DNA from: Planctomycetota bacterium
Lineage (GTDB): Bacteria; Planctomycetota; Phycisphaerae; Sedimentisphaerales; Anaerohalosphaeraceae
Assembly (NCBI GenBank): GCA_030637065.1
Contig: DAOVVQ010000135.1
Coordinates: forward strand, 1-10,327
DNA: 10,327 bases
Direction of reading: 5' to 3'
Part shown: piece by piece, positions 1 to 7,146 of the stretch
Numbering within the stretch: position 1 is the first letter of the stretch
How the letters are laid out: the number at the start of each line of letters is the position of its first letter
The notes under the pieces: model-generated
The model's input: only the letters and a program-made list of their open reading frames with translations
The model's database searches: none
Told to the model about the DNA's origin: nothing
Translations under genes and position numbers: made by a program

Positions 1-1
1 C

Positions 2-397
2 AGCGTATTTCACGAAGCCACCGAAGAGCAAAAACAGTACCTAATGGACAAGCTGATCAGTCCCGCCTATGAAAGGTTCGTCGGACTCGTAGCCGAGGGC
101 AGAAAGCACGTCCTCGACGAAGACCGGATCCGTGAACTTGCCGACGGCAGCATTTACGGGGCGACTGAAGCGTACGACAACCAACTCATCGACGAGATCG
201 GCTACCTCGAAAAGGCCGTCGAGACAGCCGAGTCACTGGCACAGATCGAAGGGGCTCACGTCGTCGAGTACTCGCGGCAATTCTCGTTTTCGACATTCCT
301 CGCCTCCGAGAACAAAAGCCTGCTAAAGTTGGACCGAAACGCACTAAGAGAAATGGCAACACCGCAACTAATGTACCTATGGGATGCAAGGTGGTGA
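2..397 (+). CDS. Signal peptide peptidase SppA-like (S49), C-terminal fragment
   Basis: This frame is open from base 2 to a TGA at 395-397 and gives about 131 residues, the tail of a gene that begins outside the window. The stretch around LADGSIYGATEAYDNQLIDEIG, followed by a helix with KAVETAESLA, matches the conserved end of the S49 (SppA) protease domain. In that family a G-x-x-x-G-x-x-A...(G)L(I/V)D-x-(I/L)G pattern is followed by a helix of small residues. S49 peptidases are membrane-anchored Ser/Lys proteases that cut leftover signal peptides. The catalytic Ser and Lys would lie upstream and cannot be checked. The usual Gly before LID is replaced (DNQLID). The last 35 residues, ending LMYLWDARW, are a typical short tail. 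The gene converges on the leftward operon, and no clear hairpin terminator follows it. Confidence 0.8.
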   Translation, partial: SVFHEATEEQKQYLMDKLISPAYERFVGLVAEGRKHVLDEDRIRELADGSIYGATEAYDNQLIDEIGYLEKAVETAESLAQIEGAHVVEYSRQFSFSTFLASENKSLLKLDRNALREMATPQLMYLWDARW

Positions 398-485
398 TCT
401 AAGGCTCGGCAACGTATTGAAATTGGTATGAGCTGCTTATTGTTTTGTTTTCCGAGGGGTGACAGCACATTTCGCAGAATTAAAC
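398..485. other. Short convergent intergenic stretch
   Basis: This AT-rich gap lies between the end of the sppA-like gene and the possible distal end of the small membrane gene. It contains a T-rich run (around 438-451) but no strong GC stem before it, so I cannot call a Rho-independent terminator. The 7-base TATGAGC at 427-433 is complementary to GCTCATA at 491-497, but the loop is 57 bases and the pairing may be chance. Confidence 0.4.
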
Positions 486-728
486 TTATGGCTCATATTC
501 TAATTGGTCCTTTTGTGGCGTGACTTTCTTGACATCAGCTTTCGGACTGCCGGTCACCTGCTCGAGCCCGTTCATGCCAATCCAAAGAAGAATGAAAAAG
601 GACAAGCCATAGATACCATGCACCAGAGTCGAATGATTGTTCGTGTGATCTTCGGTTGTTTCTTTATAATGGTAAGACAATACGAAACTGGCAAAATCAG
701 TCCCAATAAGTACTCCAGATAAAAGGGT
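486..728 (-). pseudogene. Candidate displaced 3' end of the small membrane gene (alternative frame)
   Basis: This frame overlaps the end of the 107-residue ORF, is shifted by -1 relative to it, and stays open for 80 codons to a TAA at 486-488. It has no good start of its own: the first usable start is a TTG near 680 without a Shine-Dalgarno sequence. Its product reads TDFASFVLSYHYKETTEDH, then a clean hydrophobic helix (IYGLSFFILLWIGMNGL) and a charged tail ending QLEYEP. That looks like the natural end of a membrane protein begun at 895. Explanations are a one-base deletion in the genome, an assembly error, programmed slippage (no canonical slippery heptamer was found) or chance openness. 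This entry is the possible broken remainder, not a separate gene. Confidence 0.3.
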
Positions 729-895
729 TCAAGCATTAACCCGGACCGGTAGACAAGTTCAATTATACGCGAGAACTGCACTATAACACCGGCCATGCTT
801 ACAGCCACCGTGCTTAACCCAATCATTATTTGAATCTTTGCCTTCAGTTTCACAGTATCATTGAATTGGTTGCAGTTATTCGGGTTTTGTGTCAT
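572..895 (-). CDS. Small membrane protein, hypothetical, possibly frameshifted
   Basis: This is a 107-residue protein that I do not recognise. A polar N-terminus (about 20 residues) is followed by a hydrophobic segment at about 22-41, a second at about 58-77, a basic loop (KKQPKITR) and a third hydrophobic stretch at 89-107 that runs straight into the stop. It is probably an inner-membrane protein. Its ATG overlaps the sulfatase stop as ATGA (895-892), the usual layout for translational coupling, so it should be the third gene of the fucosidase-sulfatase operon. A second frame on the same strand is open from 728 to 486 and gives a more ordinary-looking third membrane helix plus a charged soluble tail. 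The real protein may therefore be about 135 residues with one base lost near 680-728. The gene looks more AT-rich than its neighbours. Confidence 0.55.
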   Translation of the reverse strand: MTQNPNNCNQFNDTVKLKAKIQIMIGLSTVAVSMAGVIVQFSRIIELVYRSGLMLEPFYLEYLLGLILPVSYCLTIIKKQPKITRTIIRLWCMVSMACPFSFFFGLA

Positions 896-2514
896 TTTTT
901 CTGCTTCGACTTAGCCTTTTGGGTTTTTTTGACCTGGTCCTTCTGCGGGTCCAGGCCGCTTTGATACCACTTGTCCCACATTGTCTCGAGATCTTTTGCC
1001 TTTTCGGGATACCTGCCGGTAAGATCGCTTAGTTCCGTCGGATCGTCTTCGAGGTTGTAAAGCTCCCACGTCTTCTTGTTGCTTGAGGCCAGCTTCCATT
1101 TTCCGTCGATGACGGCTTTTCCCGAGGCCCATTTCCAGAACATCGGGTCGTGCGGCGGCAGATCCTTTCCGGAAAACACCGGCAGGAACGATTTGCCATC
1201 CATCGCCAGAACATCCTTATTCGCCGAAGCCGGGTGCCTGGCGTTTGCCGCTTCGAGCACGGTCGGCATGACATCGATCATGTGAGCGGTCCTGCCCGTG
1301 AATGTCCCCCGCAGTCCGGGCTTAATGCCGTTTGGCCAATGCACGATCAGCGGATTGCGGATCCCGCCCTGATGAGCGTACAGCTTAAAGAGCCGATACG
1401 GCGTGTTGGACGCGTTCGCCCAGCCGCGACCGTAGCTCTGGAAAGTTACTTCCGCTCCGGGCATCAGGCCGGGAATGTTGCCGGGCTCTAAGGGTATGCC
1501 GTCGCGAGTGGTTTCGTTGAGGAAATCGCCCTTGCGATTGGGCCCATACTCGACGTGGCACCCGCCGTTGTCGGTGGTGAACATTACGATCGTGTCGTCG
1601 AGCCGGCCGGTCTCCCTGAGTGCGTCAATGATGCGGCCAATGCTCCGGTCCATCGAATCGATCTGGGCCGCGTAGACCTCCATCCGCCTCTGCTGCCAGT
1701 CTTTATGCGGTTCGTCCTTCCACGCAGGTACATCGGGATCGCGCGGCGACAGTTTCGTATTTTTGTCAATGACGCCGAGCTTTTTCATCCGCCCGAATCG
1801 CTGCCGGCGAAGCTCGTCCCAGCCCATAGCGTATTTGCCCTTGTACTTTTCGATATCCTCCGGCCAGGCATGAAGCGGCCAGTGTGCGGCCGTATAAGCG
1901 ACATAGAGCATCAGCGGTTTGCGGCTGGGGGTGTGGTTGATGTAATCGACGGCATTGTCGGCGATCGCATCGGTGTAGTAAAAATCTTCGGCCATGTACT
2001 CATGCTCGGCCTTCTTATTGTTTCGCATCAGGCTCAGCGGCGCAAAAAAGCTTCCTGCTCCGTAGATCGTCCCAAAATACTTATCGAACCCGCGATTGTA
2101 CGGTATATTATCGCCGCCGCCGAGGTGCCACTTGCCGCTCATCGCGGTCGCATAGCCGGCGGATTTGAGGACCTCGCCGATACTCAGACACGAGGTTCTG
2201 AGGGCCTGGCCGTCCTGACCTCTGACGAGGCTCTTGTTTTCGTAGATACCCGTCAGGAGCGTCGCCCGAGCAGGTATACACATCGGCTCGCAGTAAAAAT
2301 TCCTGAACTTAAGCCCCCCAGCCGCAAGTGCATCAAGATTCGGCGTATCGATCTCACCGCCGTAACAACCCAGGTCTGAGATACCCATATCGTCGGACAT
2401 AATAAGAACAATATTCGGCCTCTTGCCCTTGCGGGCGGCAAACGCCGGCCCCGCCAAAGAAAACACAACAGCCCCAAACCCAACGTCCTTCAAAAAATCA
2501 CGTCGATTCATCAT
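892..2514 (-). CDS. Exported S1-family sulfatase (formylglycine-dependent, Tat signal)
   Basis: This is a 540-residue sulfatase that hydrolyses sulfate esters, probably on a polysaccharide. The N-terminus MNRRDFLK followed by a short hydrophobic run ending AGPAFAA fits a twin-arginine signal, so the enzyme is probably exported folded. The core begins PNIVLIMSDDMG, whose paired Asp residues bind calcium. The signature is C-I-P-A-R (Cys about 79), and its Cys is converted to formylglycine by a sulfatase-modifying enzyme not encoded here. GKWH (about 127-130), AHWPLH (about 210-215), TTDNGG (about 313-318) and the Lys/His pair in FKLYAHQGG (about 377-381) are the other expected active-site elements. 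The last pattern resembles SulfAtlas subfamily S1_4. A Lys-rich tail ends the protein. I chose ATG at 2514 because AGGAA (2525-2521) lies 6 nt upstream; a TTG one codon earlier and an ATG one codon later are possible. Confidence 0.93.
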   Translation of the reverse strand: MMNRRDFLKDVGFGAVVFSLAGPAFAARKGKRPNIVLIMSDDMGISDLGCYGGEIDTPNLDALAAGGLKFRNFYCEPMCIPARATLLTGIYENKSLVRGQDGQALRTSCLSIGEVLKSAGYATAMSGKWHLGGGDNIPYNRGFDKYFGTIYGAGSFFAPLSLMRNNKKAEHEYMAEDFYYTDAIADNAVDYINHTPSRKPLMLYVAYTAAHWPLHAWPEDIEKYKGKYAMGWDELRRQRFGRMKKLGVIDKNTKLSPRDPDVPAWKDEPHKDWQQRRMEVYAAQIDSMDRSIGRIIDALRETGRLDDTIVMFTTDNGGCHVEYGPNRKGDFLNETTRDGIPLEPGNIPGLMPGAEVTFQSYGRGWANASNTPYRLFKLYAHQGGIRNPLIVHWPNGIKPGLRGTFTGRTAHMIDVMPTVLEAANARHPASANKDVLAMDGKSFLPVFSGKDLPPHDPMFWKWASGKAVIDGKWKLASSNKKTWELYNLEDDPTELSDLTGRYPEKAKDLETMWDKWYQSGLDPQKDQVKKTQKAKSKQKK

Positions 2515-2520
2515 CAATCG

Positions 2521-2526
2521 TTCCTA
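2521..2526 (-). promoter_or_regulatory. Sulfatase Shine-Dalgarno overlapping the upstream stop codon
   Basis: On the minus strand the fucosidase stop TAG (2526-2524) shares bases with AGGAA (2525-2521), the ribosome binding site of the sulfatase 6 nt further on. Ribosomes ending on the fucosidase cover this site, which points to coupled translation and supports the ATG at 2514. Confidence 0.7.
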
Positions 2527-4905
2527 AAAAGATTTCCTTGTCAGTTTTTCACTCCCGCCCTTCGTGATATTCAGCTTTATGACCTTGCTGCCATACAGAA
2601 CCACACAACCGGTCCCTGCAACATTACGAATTCGGGCAGCGGTCAGCTTTCTATTCTTCCATTCGATATCCACCTCGAATCCTCCTCGTGCGACAAGCCC
2701 GGTCACACTGCCCGTCGGCCATGCGTCCGGCAGAGCGGGCAGCAGGTGGATCTCGCCATTTTGGCTTTGCAGCAGCATCTCGGCGATACCGGCTGTGGCG
2801 CCGAAATTGCCGTCGATCTGAAACGGTGGATGGGCGTCGAACAGGTTGGGATAGACGCCGCCTCTTTTCTTTGTCTTTGGATCGTCGGGCGGCTGCCATG
2901 CCGGCTGCAGGAGATTACCGAGCATAAGATGAGCGTGGTTGCCGTCGAGAAATCTTGCCCAGAAGTTGACCTTCCATGCCATAGACCATCCCGTGCCGCC
3001 GTCGCCGCGGAATATCAGCGATTGTTTCGCCGCCTCGAACAACTCAGGCGTCTTTGGCGTAATCTCATTGCCCGGATGCAGCCCCCAAAGATGCGCGACA
3101 TGGCGGTGCGTGTTCTGGGGGTTATCCTTATCCTCGAGCCACTCCTGGAGTTGACCGTGCTTTCCGATCTTATTGGGAGCGATCCGTTTTCGCATCGCAA
3201 TGAGCTTGTCCCGGAAGTCGGCGTCGCAGTTGAGAACCCTGCTCGCCTCAATGCACCCGCTGAACAGGGCACGAATTATCTGATGGTCCATTGTCGGCCC
3301 TGCAACGAGTCCGCCGTTTTCCGGCGAGTTCGACGGCGTACTGATAAGATAGCCGCTCCTGGGGTCCTCGATAAGAAAGTCCGTAAAGAATAGCGCCGCG
3401 CCCTTCATGATCGGCCATGCCTGCTCTTTAAGAAAGGTCTTGTCGCGGGTAAAGAGATAATGCTCCCACAGGTGCGTAGTGAGCCACGCCCCGCCGGTTG
3501 GCCAGATGCCGTGATTGGAGGCGTTGATCGGTGCCGCTCCCCGCCACAGGTCCGTATTGTGGTGCAGGACCCACCCCCGGCAGTTATAATGCACCCGTGC
3601 CGTCTTTGCCCCGGTGATCGTCAGGTCGTCGAGCATGTCGAACAGCGGCTGATGGCATTCTGAAAGATTACAGCTCTCCGCCAGCCAGTAGTTCATCTCG
3701 GTATTCATATTGACGGTCCACTTGCTGTCCCACGGCGGGTTCATTAACTCGTTCCATATCCCCTGGAGGTTGGCCGGCTGACCGCCCGCCCGGCTGCTGG
3801 CGATGAGCAGATAACGGCCATACTGAAAGATAAGCCCAGCCAGACCGGGATCGGGCCTTTCGGTCAGGTTCAATACGCGCTGGTCCGTAGCTTCCTTTTC
3901 GCCCGGCGAAGAGCCCAGGTCGATAGCCACCCGGCGAAACAGCCTCTGGTGGTCGGTGATATGGTCTCTGCGAAGATCGCCGCAATCCTTACCCTTCAAT
4001 CGACCGAGCGCCCTTTCGCAGCGTTTGGCTGGGTCGGCGCTTACATCCTGAAAATCCTTATAGCTCGTCGCAGCCGCAAGCACAAGGGTCGCGGCGTCGG
4101 CATTGCTTATCCGTACCCTGCTGTTGCTTATCTTAACCTCACCGCCATCGGCTGTGACCATAAGCTGCGACTGGAACCCAAGCACAGCCGGAATATGTTC
4201 GCCGGTCTTTGGTGAGATGTGCGGCTGGACACGTCCCGTCAGGGCAAGCCGGTTGGATGATACTCGCGTCAGTTTCGCCCCTTCATGCGGCGTATCCATC
4301 GTAGCGGTGAAGTTCAGTCCGCCCTTTTTATCGCAGGTAATGCGAACAACGATCACCTGGTCCGGATATGAAGAAAAAACCTCCCGTTTGAAGTTCACTT
4401 TGCCAACGCGATACTGCGTAGTGGCGATAGCCGTATCAAGGTCAAGCTCGCGCCGGTAATCAGCCGCCTTGTCATGGCCGGGGAAGCTCAGCCGCAGATC
4501 GCCAAACGGCTGATATGCAACCTGCCTCAACGGAACACTCATAAAATGCTCCATACCCAGCTCCTGAGCCTCAGCCTGCTTGCCCTCGAATAGCAGCCTG
4601 CGAATAGTCGGCAGATGCTCGGCTGCTCCGGGATGCGAATAGTCGCGGGGCTTGCCCTGCCAGAGCGTATCTTCATTGAACTGGATGCGCTCGTCTCCCA
4701 ACCCGCCAAAGACCATAGCCCCCAGCCGCCCATTACCAACAGGCAAAGCCTCACTCCACAACTCAGCAGGTTGAGAATACCAAAGCGTAGTATTATAACC
4801 CCCGCCAGCCGCCAACACCGAAACACCAGCAACACAAACAACAACAAAACAAATCACAAAACCGCGCCGATTGAGAGCCCGCCTCACATTATCCGTTCCA
4901 GCCAT
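2524..4905 (-). CDS. GH95 family alpha-L-fucosidase, secreted
   Basis: This 793-residue enzyme matches family GH95 (inverting 1,2-alpha-L-fucosidases, with some alpha-L-galactosidases) over its full length. It begins with a basic n-region and a hydrophobic stretch (GFVICFVVVCVAGVSVLAAG), a Sec-type signal. The N-terminal beta-domain opens LWYSQPAELWSEALPVGNGR and continues FNEDTLWQGKPRDY, both typical of the family. In the (alpha/alpha)6 barrel, the N-x-N of WTVNMNTEMNYW (Asn about 399 and 401), the Glu of SNSPENGG (about 529) and the Asp of FQIDGNFG (about 698) correspond to the catalytic Asn421/Asn423, Glu566 and Asp766 described for Bifidobacterium AfcA. HRHVAHLWGLHPG is also characteristic. 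I chose ATG 4905 because AGGAG (4918-4914) lies 8 nt upstream. A GTG at 4947 would add 14 residues without support. It is the first gene of the operon with the sulfatase. Confidence 0.95.
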   Translation of the reverse strand: MAGTDNVRRALNRRGFVICFVVVCVAGVSVLAAGGGYNTTLWYSQPAELWSEALPVGNGRLGAMVFGGLGDERIQFNEDTLWQGKPRDYSHPGAAEHLPTIRRLLFEGKQAEAQELGMEHFMSVPLRQVAYQPFGDLRLSFPGHDKAADYRRELDLDTAIATTQYRVGKVNFKREVFSSYPDQVIVVRITCDKKGGLNFTATMDTPHEGAKLTRVSSNRLALTGRVQPHISPKTGEHIPAVLGFQSQLMVTADGGEVKISNSRVRISNADAATLVLAAATSYKDFQDVSADPAKRCERALGRLKGKDCGDLRRDHITDHQRLFRRVAIDLGSSPGEKEATDQRVLNLTERPDPGLAGLIFQYGRYLLIASSRAGGQPANLQGIWNELMNPPWDSKWTVNMNTEMNYWLAESCNLSECHQPLFDMLDDLTITGAKTARVHYNCRGWVLHHNTDLWRGAAPINASNHGIWPTGGAWLTTHLWEHYLFTRDKTFLKEQAWPIMKGAALFFTDFLIEDPRSGYLISTPSNSPENGGLVAGPTMDHQIIRALFSGCIEASRVLNCDADFRDKLIAMRKRIAPNKIGKHGQLQEWLEDKDNPQNTHRHVAHLWGLHPGNEITPKTPELFEAAKQSLIFRGDGGTGWSMAWKVNFWARFLDGNHAHLMLGNLLQPAWQPPDDPKTKKRGGVYPNLFDAHPPFQIDGNFGATAGIAEMLLQSQNGEIHLLPALPDAWPTGSVTGLVARGGFEVDIEWKNRKLTAARIRNVAGTGCVVLYGSKVIKLNITKGGSEKLTRKSF

Positions 4906-4913
4906 ATCAAAGT

Positions 4914-4918
4914 CTCCT
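4914..4918 (-). promoter_or_regulatory. Shine-Dalgarno of the GH95 gene (decides the start)
   Basis: The minus strand reads AGAGGAGACTTTGATATG, placing a strong AGGAG 8 nt before the ATG at 4905. This selects 4905 over the longer GTG start at 4947. Confidence 0.8.
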
Positions 4919-4993
4919 CTTATACCAATTCCAAAAAAAATTCGCACCAGTAATTGAATACTTGCACCTTGACATTCCCGCGAAGCCTGTAGG

Positions 4994-5009
4994 GTGGGCC
5001 TTGGCCCAC
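4994..5009. repeat. Inverted repeat, 7-bp GC stem with 2-nt loop
   Basis: GTGGGCC, TT, GGCCCAC forms a perfect 7-bp stem. The flanking TGTAGG...GCTG context resembles short palindromic elements scattered between genes in many environmental bacterial genomes (recollection, not checked). Without a T-tract on either side it is a poor Rho-independent terminator, although it lies downstream of the cytochrome gene. Confidence 0.6.
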
Positions 5010-5024
5010 GCTGTTTAGCTTAAT

Positions 5025-5069
5025 CGCTGATTACGCAGATTTCACAGATTCAAATCGATATCCCAGATT
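5025..5069. repeat. CAGATT-rich segment, possible dispersed repeat
   Basis: CAGATT occurs at 5036-5041, 5045-5050 and 5064-5069 within an AT-rich segment beginning CGCTGATTACGCAGATTTCA. It resembles a dispersed intergenic sequence type, but only one copy is in this window, so genome-wide repetition cannot be shown. Confidence 0.3.
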
Positions 5070-5086
5070 ATCACAGCCCGAGAATT

Positions 5087-5107
5087 AAAGGGGGTCAGAC
5101 ACCTTTT
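5087..5107. repeat. GGGTCAGACACC element with AAAGG/CCTTT arms
   Basis: AAAGG (5087-5091) and CCTTT (5102-5106) are complementary around GGGTCAGACA. Similar GGTGTCTGACCCC sequences occur as short palindromic repeats, some near REP-associated transposases (recollection). No transposase is present here. On the minus strand it could also act as a weak terminator for the cytochrome gene, but it lacks a T-run. Confidence 0.35.
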
Positions 5108-5164
5108 CCGCTCGTGTCCGGTACTTGGTCCAAACCATGCCCTTCTATAAATCTCAATTTGCGA

Positions 5165-7036
5165 TTATTGCGAGAGTACGAACTCGGCCAGGTCTGCGAT
5201 CTCCTTGTCTGACAGGTCCGAGGTCCTTCCGTGCTTGTCGTCTTTGTTAAACGTAGTCAACACATCTACGATGGTCGCGGCCTTTCCGTTGAAAAGATAC
5301 GGCCCCGTCCGCCATGTCTCCACCAGCGTTGGTGTGTCGAAAACCGTGTCCCGCGCATCTTCGTCAGCGCTTCCGACGTTGTGCTTTTTCAGATCGGTAT
5401 ACAAAGGCGCCGGGTGGCACGTTGCACAGCCGGTCTTCTCGAAGAGCTTCTTGCCCTTCTCAGCGGACTTGCTTAGACCGGGTTTCTTGCGGAAAAACCC
5501 CCTCTCAACGAGATGTGGGCTCTGCCGGGGTTTTAGAGATTTCAGATACTCATCGATCGCCACAGCGTCCGCTTCGGGCCTTACGGCGAACTGGATGTGC
5601 CTGATACCGGCTCGCACAGCCAACTCGGCACTTTCGCGAACGCCCGTAATCATCGCAGGCGGCGTCTTATGCGCCAGTACCAGGGATTTCGCATTGTTCG
5701 GGTTGCCGATGCCGTCGTTCATGAGGTCCCAGTTAAGCCCATCGGGCCGGCTCTCGGACGGATGGCAGCTCGAACAGCTCTGCCACTTCTGAAAGCACAG
5801 CGTCGCATCGTGAAAATACATCTCACCCTTGCGAACATCGGTAACCGCTGCCGACTTGCCCAGGGCGATCGATCGCGGCTTGGGATGGATATCCGGATCG
5901 ATATCGACAACGGACAGCGTATCGGTAAAATACTCCGCAGCCCACGCCTTCGTGCCGATCACCGCCAGACCGCGAGGTCCGTTACCGGTCAGCTTGATCC
6001 TCCTGCGAAGGTCCACCAGAAACGAAAGGTCGTTGGGAACGTCCTCGGGTTTGGCTGAGACGTTGGAGACCTTCTCGCCCGCCTCGATCTTGTCGAGCTT
6101 TTCATGCAGCCCAGCCCGGTCGATGACGCTGAGTTCATGGGTCCCGGCATGAGTAACGCAGATATATTCGGCGTCATCGGTAAGCACGACCGCCCACGGA
6201 TTAGCAGCGCCCAGATCCACATCATCTAACAGAACAGTATTAAACAGCTTGCCATTTTCAATATCGATAATGCTAAGAGCATTGGTATTCATCCACCCAC
6301 GCTCAAGCTGCGTCGTCGGAAGCTGATACCGCCCCAGGATGTGCGTAACATAAGCGAATTTGCTGTCAGGCGTAACAGCGAACTGTCGAAGCCCGGTCGA
6401 GCCATTCAAGAGACCGATCTCGGCAATGACCTTGTTACCCGCCGTCTCGACAATGGTAACCTTCGAAGCCGTATAATTAGTATCCGCCGAACCGTTCGGC
6501 ACAAGATCGGCGATCAGCAGATGCCTGCCGTCCGGAGTAACCGCCGCAGCCACCGGCTGACTGGCGCCGGATATCCGTCCGCTCTCCTTACCCGCAGCAA
6601 GGTCGACCACCGAAACATCATTATCGAACTGGTTGCACACATAGAGCGTCTTGCCATCGGGACTGACAGCAGGCCCAGCCGGACCGTTGCCAACCGCAAT
6701 ACTCCCAGCCACCTTCGCGCTGGCGGTATCAATAATGTACACCTCGCCTTTGGCAGCGTCGCCGGTTACATACAACTTAGTCCCGTCAGGCGACAATACC
6801 AACCCGGTAGGCGAACCAGGCAGCGAAATCGTCCCGACCACCTTTTGTTCGGCTGGGTCGAAAACGGCGATTTGGTGGGCAGTAACCTCGGCGATATAGA
6901 GCGTCGCCCCGCCAACATCAGCGACAATCGCCAGCGGCGAAAGATAATCGCTCCCAGCAACCGCCAAAGGGGCCGCAGAGACAGCAATAAAGAGGATTAG
7001 TACGAGTGAAACCGGATTCGCGGCAATTTGCTTCAT
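5165..7036 (-). CDS. YVTN-type beta-propeller fused to a di-heme cytochrome c (MauG/CcpA-like)
   Basis: This is a 623-residue exported protein. Residues 1-28 form a Sec signal peptide ending LAVAG. Residues about 35-390 are a YVTN/YncE-like propeller with repeated blades such as LVLSPDGTKLYVTGD, AVSPDGKTLYVCNQ and AVTPDSKFAYVTH. The C-terminal 220 residues carry two c-type heme motifs, C421-SSC-H and C537-ATC-H. They end with a FDTPTLVETWRTGPYLFNGKA segment typical of di-heme cytochrome c peroxidase/MauG-type proteins. The layout suggests a periplasmic redox protein. Its substrate and partner are unknown, and a role in oxidative chemistry near the glycan operon is only inference. Heme attachment needs a cytochrome c maturation system not seen here. 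ATG 7036 is chosen because AGGAG (7049-7045) lies 8 nt upstream. The gene is transcribed divergently from murA. Confidence 0.9.
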   Translation of the reverse strand: MKQIAANPVSLVLILFIAVSAAPLAVAGSDYLSPLAIVADVGGATLYIAEVTAHQIAVFDPAEQKVVGTISLPGSPTGLVLSPDGTKLYVTGDAAKGEVYIIDTASAKVAGSIAVGNGPAGPAVSPDGKTLYVCNQFDNDVSVVDLAAGKESGRISGASQPVAAAVTPDGRHLLIADLVPNGSADTNYTASKVTIVETAGNKVIAEIGLLNGSTGLRQFAVTPDSKFAYVTHILGRYQLPTTQLERGWMNTNALSIIDIENGKLFNTVLLDDVDLGAANPWAVVLTDDAEYICVTHAGTHELSVIDRAGLHEKLDKIEAGEKVSNVSAKPEDVPNDLSFLVDLRRRIKLTGNGPRGLAVIGTKAWAAEYFTDTLSVVDIDPDIHPKPRSIALGKSAAVTDVRKGEMYFHDATLCFQKWQSCSSCHPSESRPDGLNWDLMNDGIGNPNNAKSLVLAHKTPPAMITGVRESAELAVRAGIRHIQFAVRPEADAVAIDEYLKSLKPRQSPHLVERGFFRKKPGLSKSAEKGKKLFEKTGCATCHPAPLYTDLKKHNVGSADEDARDTVFDTPTLVETWRTGPYLFNGKAATIVDVLTTFNKDDKHGRTSDLSDKEIADLAEFVLSQ

Positions 7037-7070
7037 TTGTCATGCTCCTGAAATTTGTCATGCTCCTGAA
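7035..7070. repeat. Exact tandem duplication, 2 x 18 bp, at the cytochrome start
   Basis: The 18-mer ATTTGTCATGCTCCTGAA occurs twice in direct succession (7035-7052 and 7053-7070) without mismatch. On the coding (minus) strand each copy contains AGGAG, so the mRNA has two identical Shine-Dalgarno sequences 18 nt apart. Only the proximal one is correctly spaced for the ATG at 7036. Confidence 0.95.
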
Positions 7071-7089
7071 AATGGTCGTTTGTCCTGAT

Positions 7090-7118
7090 AATCTACATGC
7101 AAGAGGCGTTTATTGCAA
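7090..7118 (-). promoter_or_regulatory. Predicted sigma70-like promoter of the cytochrome gene
   Basis: On the minus strand TTGCAA (7118-7113) and TAGATT (7095-7090) are separated by exactly 17 bp. Each matches 4 of 6 consensus bases. A start near 7083 would give a leader of about 47 nt that contains the duplicated ribosome binding site. Confidence 0.5.
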
Positions 7119-7146
7119 CCGTTTTTCCCAGACAGCCTGCCAGGAC

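Larger units (their letters stand above)
4906..5164. other. Non-coding region with repeat-like elements
   Basis: This 259-bp stretch separates the cytochrome gene from the fucosidase operon, both leftward. No ORF with a ribosome binding site was found. It contains a 7-bp hairpin (4994-5009), CAGATT motifs (5036-5069) and a GGGTCAGACACC-type segment (5087-5107). The 50 bp before the fucosidase ATG include an A-run on the + strand (T-run on the coding strand). I could not identify a convincing -35/-10 pair for the operon here; TATAAG at 4919-4924 lies too close to the Shine-Dalgarno. Confidence 0.5.

Noticed and set aside
1555..2379. Long + strand open frame opposite the sulfatase (274 codons)
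   Set aside because: It is antisense to a gene with full sulfatase motifs, and its product has no recognisable domain or ribosome binding site.
2746..3393. + strand open frame opposite the GH95 gene (215 codons)
   Set aside because: It lies antisense to conserved GH95 sequence and shows no motif or start signal of its own.
4919..4924. TATAAG as a -10 box for the fucosidase operon
   Set aside because: It abuts the Shine-Dalgarno, so transcription would start inside or after it, and no suitable -35 lies 17 bp upstream.
6341..7000. + strand open frame opposite the propeller-cytochrome gene
   Set aside because: It is Arg/Asn-rich, low in structure and antisense to clear propeller blades.
6924..7061. 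Overlapping ORF beginning at the ATG inside the duplicated 18-bp unit
   Set aside because: Its ATG is only 1 nt from AGGAG, it runs in another frame through the cytochrome signal peptide, and its Cys/Gly-rich product looks like a shadow.
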